DNA of 64,000 nt from Plasmopara viticola (Eukaryota; Oomycota; Peronosporomycetes; Peronosporales; Peronosporaceae): assembly GCA_001695595.3 (NCBI GenBank), contig MBPM02000015.1, forward strand, positions 1 to 64,000. Reading direction: 5' to 3'. A model generated the notes under the pieces. The model was not told the origin of the DNA. It searched no databases and saw only the letters and a list, made by a program, of their open reading frames with translations. This document shows positions 58,462-64,000 of this stretch, piece after piece (within the stretch, counting starts at the first letter, position 1; each line of letters begins with the position of its first letter). The position numbers and the translations under genes were made by a program.

Positions 58462-61400
58462 ATGAACTATGAAGCTGACAAGCACGCCGTCATGGAGAAC
58501 GCCGTGCCCCAGCCTATCTACGAAGGAGTGCGTCCACTGCGGCCAGTGAGCTGGAGCAGTCCACTCTGATCCTATAGTACAAGGAATGGGAACACTACCA
58601 TGAGAAAATTCGCCGCCGCTGTGCAGTCACCGGTGCGCGGTTTAAAGCTGTCGTGTCGGCCGTTAAGGACTGCGTCCGGCCAGAGGTCATGGATATTATT
58701 GCTATTTACGGGCTGCAGCGCCTTGTCGACGAGATATCGGCCAACGAGATTCTTTACGTCGTGCACAGCCGCTGCAACAGCTTCAAAAACGCCTACGTTC
58801 CCGATGATATACCGCTGTTCAAGCATACCTTGTGCATGGATCTGACGATCGACTATTGCGACGCGAAAGTCTTCCGCTACTCCCAAGATTTCGTGAAGAA
58901 AGTCTAAGACAATGGGCTACAACTCATCGGAAGAACCAACCCATTGATCCCTGGCTATGAAGGCGAGGTGCAAGAATCTGACAGAAAACGTGCAGCCTGC
59001 GGTCCTGCCTTAATAGATCGAGCGTCTACGAGATTTGAAGCGGCAGGACTGTCGCACGTACGATGTCGCGTTGGACGGATTAACTCTAAAGCACGCAAAG
59101 GCGCAGCACCGGTACCACCAGATGGCCAAGGTGTACGTCCCTCAGGCGACCTCAGCCCGCCCGGCCAGAAGCCAGTATGTCAAGGCTCAAAATCCCCGGG
59201 ACCCGGCGCCTACGCGCAAAGTCAAGACGGAGAGCGCTGTGGCTGCACGCCCTTCGCGAGCTCCTAAGCCACCAGTGGATGGATGTCTGGTGTGTGGTAA
59301 TGCACACTGGTTCAAGGAGTGCCCCACTGCGACGGATGAGCAGCGCCAGGAGTCAATACAGAATTACGTGCGGCGAAGGAGCAGCGTATCCGACTCAAGG
59401 CTGCGAGGAAGGCCGCTGTGCTGAAAACTGGCAGAATTTACGGTCGGGTGGAGGTGACTTACGTCCCCGACACCGGCGCTGATCACAGCATTATTCCGAG
59501 CTGCGTGGTTGACGCGCTGCAGGAAGTGCAGCTCGATGTGGAGATTCGGCGGCTTTCTGTCCCAGAGGAAGTCACCCTCGCCGACGGCCGAGTGAAGCGG
59601 TGCTTGGATGGGATTAGTGTTGACATTGCCTTGACAACAGTGGCAGGACCGGTGCACGTCCAAGGTGCTTTCTGTTTGATCCTTCAGAGCGATGAGAAAG
59701 AGTTCTTGGTAAATACGATGACGTCTGTGTTTTTTACCGACTCAAGTCTGGATGAATACTCCATCGTCATTACCCTGGTGTGCGAGTGGGACAGCTCTTC
59801 TTCGGTTGACAAGCCAGCTCATGCCATGGTTGTTTGCAAAAGTGATACTTTCAACAACCACCAGCGAGGATGGTCGATTGTGAAAAAAGAAGCTTTCCCC
59901 TTCATCCAAGCCTGTACGGAGCTCCACTATTTTTTACTCTGTCGGAAAGGAATAAAGCTATTTGGTGACCACTCCAACCTAATTTACATCTTTGCGCTGA
60001 AGTGGAGCTTAAATGGCACATTCGGGACCGGCTCCAGCGTTGGTCAATGCGCCTCTGTGGTCTAATCTACTTGAGCACATTCCGGGCGAGCCGAACGTCT
60101 GGGCCGACATTGTTTCAAGATGGTGCCCGGTACACGCGGCCCATGCTGCTGTTGTCCTCACCCGCAGTAGCGCATGCCGTCGTGTGGAAGACCTGTCACC
60201 GCTGCGCCCGCTGGAGGATGGGGATTTTGTCTTATCAAGTACTGATGACATCGTAGATGCTCAAGCGCTCGCTCTTGAGGATCGGGCACGACTTAGCGTC
60301 GAGTTGGAGGAGGTGGAAGGTGTTGTCTATGCAGAAGGCCGTCCTTGGATTTCTGGTCGTGCAACGGATCCTCTGACACGGTTGTTCGTGGTGGCACACT
60401 GTGGTGCCCATGAACATCGCGGCATTGACCATATAGAGATCGCGCTTTTAGAACGGTTTTGTACCGTAAAGCTTCACGATAAAGTTGCCAAGTTCAATCG
60501 CGGCTGCTTGTTGTGCAAGCACGTAAAAGATCCCAAACAGATCCAGCGTCCATTTGGGCCCACTCTCACGGCTACCAAGAGGAATGAAGCTCTCCATCGA
60601 GACTTATATGTATTGGGCGATGAATTCGATAGCAGCCGCTACCTACTTGTGTTGAAGGATTTCTTAACACACTACTGCGAGTTGTTTCCAGCAGCAGCCC
60701 AACTGCTAACGTGGCTGCCGACGGACTTATTGCCTGGTACAAGCGGTTTGGCTGTCCCGAGTTCCACATTGCGGATCAAGGATTGCACTTCAGGAATGAG
60801 GTGTCGACAATCTGTGCGCGCGTTCAAAGATAGAGCGAAAGTTTTTCCCGGTGTACTCACCTTGGCTAAATGGAACAGTCAAGCGGATGAACAAGGACAT
60901 TCTGCAAGTGTTCAGGGCCCTGCTCATCGAATACAAGCTCGACTTTCACGATTGGCGGTATCTCTTGGCCGTCGTACAAGCAAATCTCAACCAGACTACT
61001 GTTTGATCACTTAGTGAACATTTCTAAACGGGGCTCCAGCCTCCATCAGCTCTTGATGTGATTGTTCGTCCCCCAGGTGATGACGATGCCGATTTTTTGG
61101 AGGTGTCTTGTAGCACGGTTAAGCAGCACTTAGTGCACCTGCGCGATCCTCTGCATGGTCTGCACAAGGAGGTGATTGACGACAAGGAGGGCAGGCGACT
61201 GTAGGCGATGGTGGAGAAGAACGGCGTTGCTGCCAACTTAAATGTCGGCGACTACGTGCTCTGGTCTCGTAAAGACCACAACGACAAACTCCTCGGGCAG
61301 TGGCTAGGCCCATTTCGAGTCACCGCGGCAAATTCTCACTCTTTTGCTACGAAGCACACGCCACGAGACTAAAGTATAACGCCGATCAGGACCCGAGTAT

Positions 61401-61665
61401 TAATCGGGATCTGATCGAATTCGTTGCAGGACATGGCATGGTACTGGTCGTTGAGAAAATCCTCGACCACCGCTACAACGAAGCGCATGCACGTTGGAAA
61501 CTCAAGATTTTGTGGGTTGGTTTGCAACCGATTGAGGACTCGTGGGGAGGTGTCGATGAGATGCTGAAGATATTCCCACTCTCGTCAAGACCACGTGGAC
61601 TCCAGTGGCAACGAGCTCCTAATCGCGTACATTGGCTAGTCCAAACCGACTGCAGCAAGCTTTGA
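58462..61665 (+). pseudogene. Gypsy Gag-Pol, RT-deleted and frameshifted
   Basis: Gag-like frames (from MNYEADKHAVMENAV at 58462, then 58653-58907) are followed by a zinc knuckle CLVCGNAHWFKEC (about 59286-59324), and by an aspartic protease with DTGADHSIIP (about 59470-59499). After about 59740 comes RNase H: RGWSIVKKEAFPFIQACTEL, KLFGDHSNLIYIFA, then IPGEPNVWADIVSRW (about 60081-60125). The integrase zinc-binding part includes HCGAHEHRG (60400-60426) and CLLCKH (60508-60525). The integrase core (LYVLGDEFDSSRYLLVLKDF) shows further frameshifts near 60690-60760, and a chromo-like tail ends near 61660. No YxDD RT core exists. The element is dead but could be packaged in trans while its LTRs remain. 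Confidence 0.85.
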
Positions 61666-61672
61666 GAGGCGG

Positions 61673-61980
61673 TGTTGCGTGCTAGCGGTTCTCATCAAGC
61701 CGCTCCTTCCGTCCAGCAGATCACGGGAAGAAGATGGGCGGTGGCAACTGCCGCGTTTCCGTCGGCTCGGCCTGTAGGAGGAGCTTCAACCCTCGTGACC
61801 AGCAGTGCGTGCCCAACCGCCTCGACGGACTCGACGATTGCTGGCACGCTGTGTGCTGGATACATGTTTGCTGCATCTGTGCGGTGTTCCAGGATTACGT
61901 TTTGTCCGACGGCGGCAGAGCCGTCGTGACTTGCATAGGAAGAAGCAGAACTAGCAGTAGTTCGTTCTCCTTATTAGACA
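61673..61980 (+). repeat. 3' LTR of gypsy element
   Basis: It starts TGTTGCGTGCTAGCGG right after the purine tract and ends TTAGACA. It matches the 5' LTR. Confidence 0.9.
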
Positions 61981-62412
61981 ATTTGTCGTAAGTCCAACGC
62001 AGGGGCTAAGAAATCCTTTTGAGTCGGTACCTTCCACCTTCTCCGGATCTAAACGCTGTCCTACGAAGTAAGAGCTTGTCTGCGCAGATATTAGACTCGT
62101 AAGGTTAATAAAAAGCATATTATCACGCAGATTAACTAATGCATCTCGCAAAGCCCTGAAGTACATAATCTTTCGTGCAAAAAATGTAGCGCACTTACAA
62201 CAACGCACAAGCTGACATCGAAGCATTTCGAGATTTTAATCACACAAGGCCAGAAATCATCGTAGAGTAAAGCAGTCGCTTTACTATACGGTGACTTCTT
62301 TACATTTACGGGAAGTCCATAATTATTGAATATCAGCTCAACTTTCCAAGCGGGAAAATGTTAGGGTATTTACAGCATTATCAAACTATCCTGGCGTGCA
62401 TCTTACATATTA
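61981..62412. other. Intergenic region downstream of the K+ channel gene
   Basis: About 430 bp between the gypsy 3' LTR and the channel stop codon. I see no gene; it should contain the channel's 3' untranslated region and polyadenylation site. Confidence 0.5.
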
Positions 62413-64000
62413 CTATTTGTCAATCTCTATCATGCTTTCGAGGCGTATAAGCATTTTCGTAATAGAGTCCAATTTTGCTTCAAGACGCTTTTCTGTCTCA
62501 ACAAGTCGTTCCTGAAACATTTCCTGCATATTGTGTAGCCGAAGTGACAGCTCATTTTCCGGCATGATAGAAACAGTGCTGCTGGACGCGGAAATAGGTT
62601 GCAGGCCAATCAATTCTGCTGCGTCACCATTAGGCCCATTTGATAAAGCCAAATTTGTGGCAGATGTCGGATGAGAGGGCCAAGAGCCTAATCCTATAAC
62701 AGCAGCCGATTTTTGTTGCACAACTGAAGTGCTCAAATTGCTTCGATGACCTATGCTCTCTGTTCGCAGATCATTACTTTGGGATAAAAAATCAGTAAAT
62801 GATGCTGTACGACGTCTTGTACGAATGGAGGACGACCGCAGACCAATACCGGGTACAACTAATTGATTAGTAAACGCCCGATGTTGCATAAGCTCAAGAT
62901 CATTCCGAAATTTTGCCAGCTCATCATCTTCTAGCATGCCACTACCATCAGTATCGTATACATCAATAATGTCGTCGATATCGAGATGGATCCCCTCAGT
63001 AACCGCATGAAATCTCTCGAGAATTGCTTCTATTTCGTTCCGGCAGATCATGCGCTTCCCTTTAAGATAATCCACGTTGCTCATCATTGTGTCGTGCATG
63101 ACCGATTTCATGACTTTTTGAAAATTAGTACCAATGACCGTAATTGGCAGAGCAAGTACAAGCATCCCGGTTAAAACAGTGCAGCATCCAACGACCTTGC
63201 CCAGCCACGTAACTGGAGTCATGTCTCCGTAACCCACCGTGGACATAGTCACGATACACCACCAAAACGATGTTGCAATGCCTTGATACGGATTCGGATC
63301 TACGCAAACGCATTCATGACTTGCCGATACCGATGCCACAGCTGCCGCTGCAGATACAGAGAAAACAACGTCTGTCGTGTTTATTTCGCCTAAAGAATTC
63401 ACGTCACATTTCCCCATCCATCCTTTTGCACGGCAGCCATCGGCCGTGTACTCGGCAAAATAAATGGCTGATGAGAAAATTATCATGGCAATCGCCATAA
63501 GAAAGATAAGCATCGTTAATGGTTTGATGCTGATAGCGATGGCTTGAGTAAAGACCTGAATCGCCGATGAGTACCGCGACATTTTTAGAACGCGCGCCAC
63601 TCGCGTAAGTCGAACGATTCGAATGGCACCAAGAGACCCGGCATTGTCGACCGCCAAAAGAGATTCTAAATAATATGGAAAAACTGCTACAAAGTCGACC
63701 CAATTCGAGTAATCTAACAAGAACAGTCACAATTATTCCATTGTTCAGCGTTTAATGCGCAACAGATACGTACTTTTTATAAAGGTCAATTTGTTGGGGC
63801 ACACAACGAAGCGTCCGAGCAGCTCAAAAGAGAAGACGCCGGCACAAATTGCCTCCAATGTCGTGAGTACCACTGAGTATGGGTCAAAAGCTGCCTCCGT
63901 TTCAGCGACGAAAACGAATGTAGAAAGAATAATAAATCCATAAATGCCAAGAGAGAAATAGTATGCCTGTGTGGACGATTGGGGATCTTCAAAAAATACC
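62413..64000 (-). CDS. Voltage-gated K+ channel with C-terminal EF-hand (partial)
   Basis: Two minus-strand exons are visible: 64000-63774 (continuing outside the window) and 63713-62413, split by a 60-bp intron (GTACGT...TTAG) that joins FIK to NYSNWVDF in phase. S1 (YYFSLGIYGFIILSTFVFVA), S2 (LEAICAGVFSFELLGRF) and S3 (NWVDFVAVFPYYLE) precede the S4 sensor IRIVRLTRVARVLKMSR, with Arg/Lys every third residue. S5, pore helix and filter TMSTVGYGD and S6 (TGMLVLALPITVIG) follow. The cytosolic tail holds an EF-hand loop DTDGSGMLEDDE with canonical ligand spacing, a Ser-rich linker and a final coiled coil. Family knowledge predicts a plasma- or endomembrane K+ channel gated by voltage, possibly modulated by Ca2+. 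The N-terminus (any T1 domain) is not in view. Confidence 0.93.

Larger units (their letters stand above)
57979..61980 (+). mobile_element. Ty3/gypsy LTR retrotransposon lacking reverse transcriptase
   Basis: LTRs of 306 and 308 bp (57979-58284, 61673-61980) both begin TGTTGC and end near ACA. A purine tract GAGAGGCGG precedes the 3' LTR. The interior is only about 3.4 kb. It holds gag, protease, RNase H and integrase pieces, but the RT is missing between protease and RNase H (junction about 59720-59745). Flanking bases give no convincing target-site duplication. Confidence 0.88.

Noticed and set aside
1..64000. tRNA, rRNA or CRISPR features
   Set aside because: I scanned by eye for tRNA B-box sequences, rRNA cores and spaced repeats and found none. 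A tRNA or covariance-model scan would be decisive.

Overview
This window looks like the left end of an oomycete (Peronosporales-type) chromosome. The evidence is a terminal array of the heptamer CCCTAAA, short 49-77 bp GT-AG introns, a start-site element close to the oomycete initiator upstream of one gene, and a dense mix of Ty1/copia, Ty3/gypsy, non-LTR, MULE, hAT and Penelope-like debris. No bacterial features are present. The genus cannot be fixed from the sequence alone.

Telomeric end (1-4754): a terminal telomere array (1-210) caps a Penelope-like element (PLE, 211-4345), which sits on a second telomere array of about 410 bp (4346-4754). The PLE has two near-identical terminal repeats (pLTRs) built on a 13-bp minisatellite. 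It also carries a coiled-coil/basic ORF1 and a reverse transcriptase ORF2 that has no recognisable GIY-YIG endonuclease. ORF2 lies in the -1 frame relative to ORF1, has no start codon of its own, and overlaps ORF1 across a textbook A AAA AAC slippery heptamer. The orientation (3' end towards the centromere, joined to CCCTAAA repeats) is what is expected if telomeric 3' ends prime reverse transcription of the element.

Subtelomere (4755-33542): a degenerate copia element with both LTRs (4846-9463) is followed by a good hammerhead-ribozyme fold (9894-9973) just upstream of a relic ORF1 related to that of the telomeric PLE. A decayed gypsy pol remnant follows (10.9-12.0 kb). The rest is a gene desert that holds a MITE-like inverted repeat (17.5-17.7 kb), an old minus-strand copia relic (24.2-27.4 kb) and a diverged 174-bp tandem duplication (28.8-29.1 kb).

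Gene island 1 (33543-36747): a six-exon ALY/REF mRNA-export factor (minus), a three-exon Ac45/VOA1/BIG1-like V-ATPase accessory protein (plus, divergent, 236 bp apart) and the diphthamide-pathway J-protein DPH4 (minus, convergent, about 95 bp apart). After a 7.5-kb empty stretch comes an intronless 801-aa PH-domain protein (44267-46672, minus).

Transposon cluster (47.5-62 kb): adjacent palindromes, a MULE relic with a 210-bp foldback rearrangement, a hAT-like relic, three pieces of one non-LTR family (one an internally deleted copy with a 12-bp target-site duplication), and a gypsy element with both LTRs but no reverse transcriptase. The window ends inside a minus-strand voltage-gated K+ channel gene with a C-terminal EF-hand (62413-64000).
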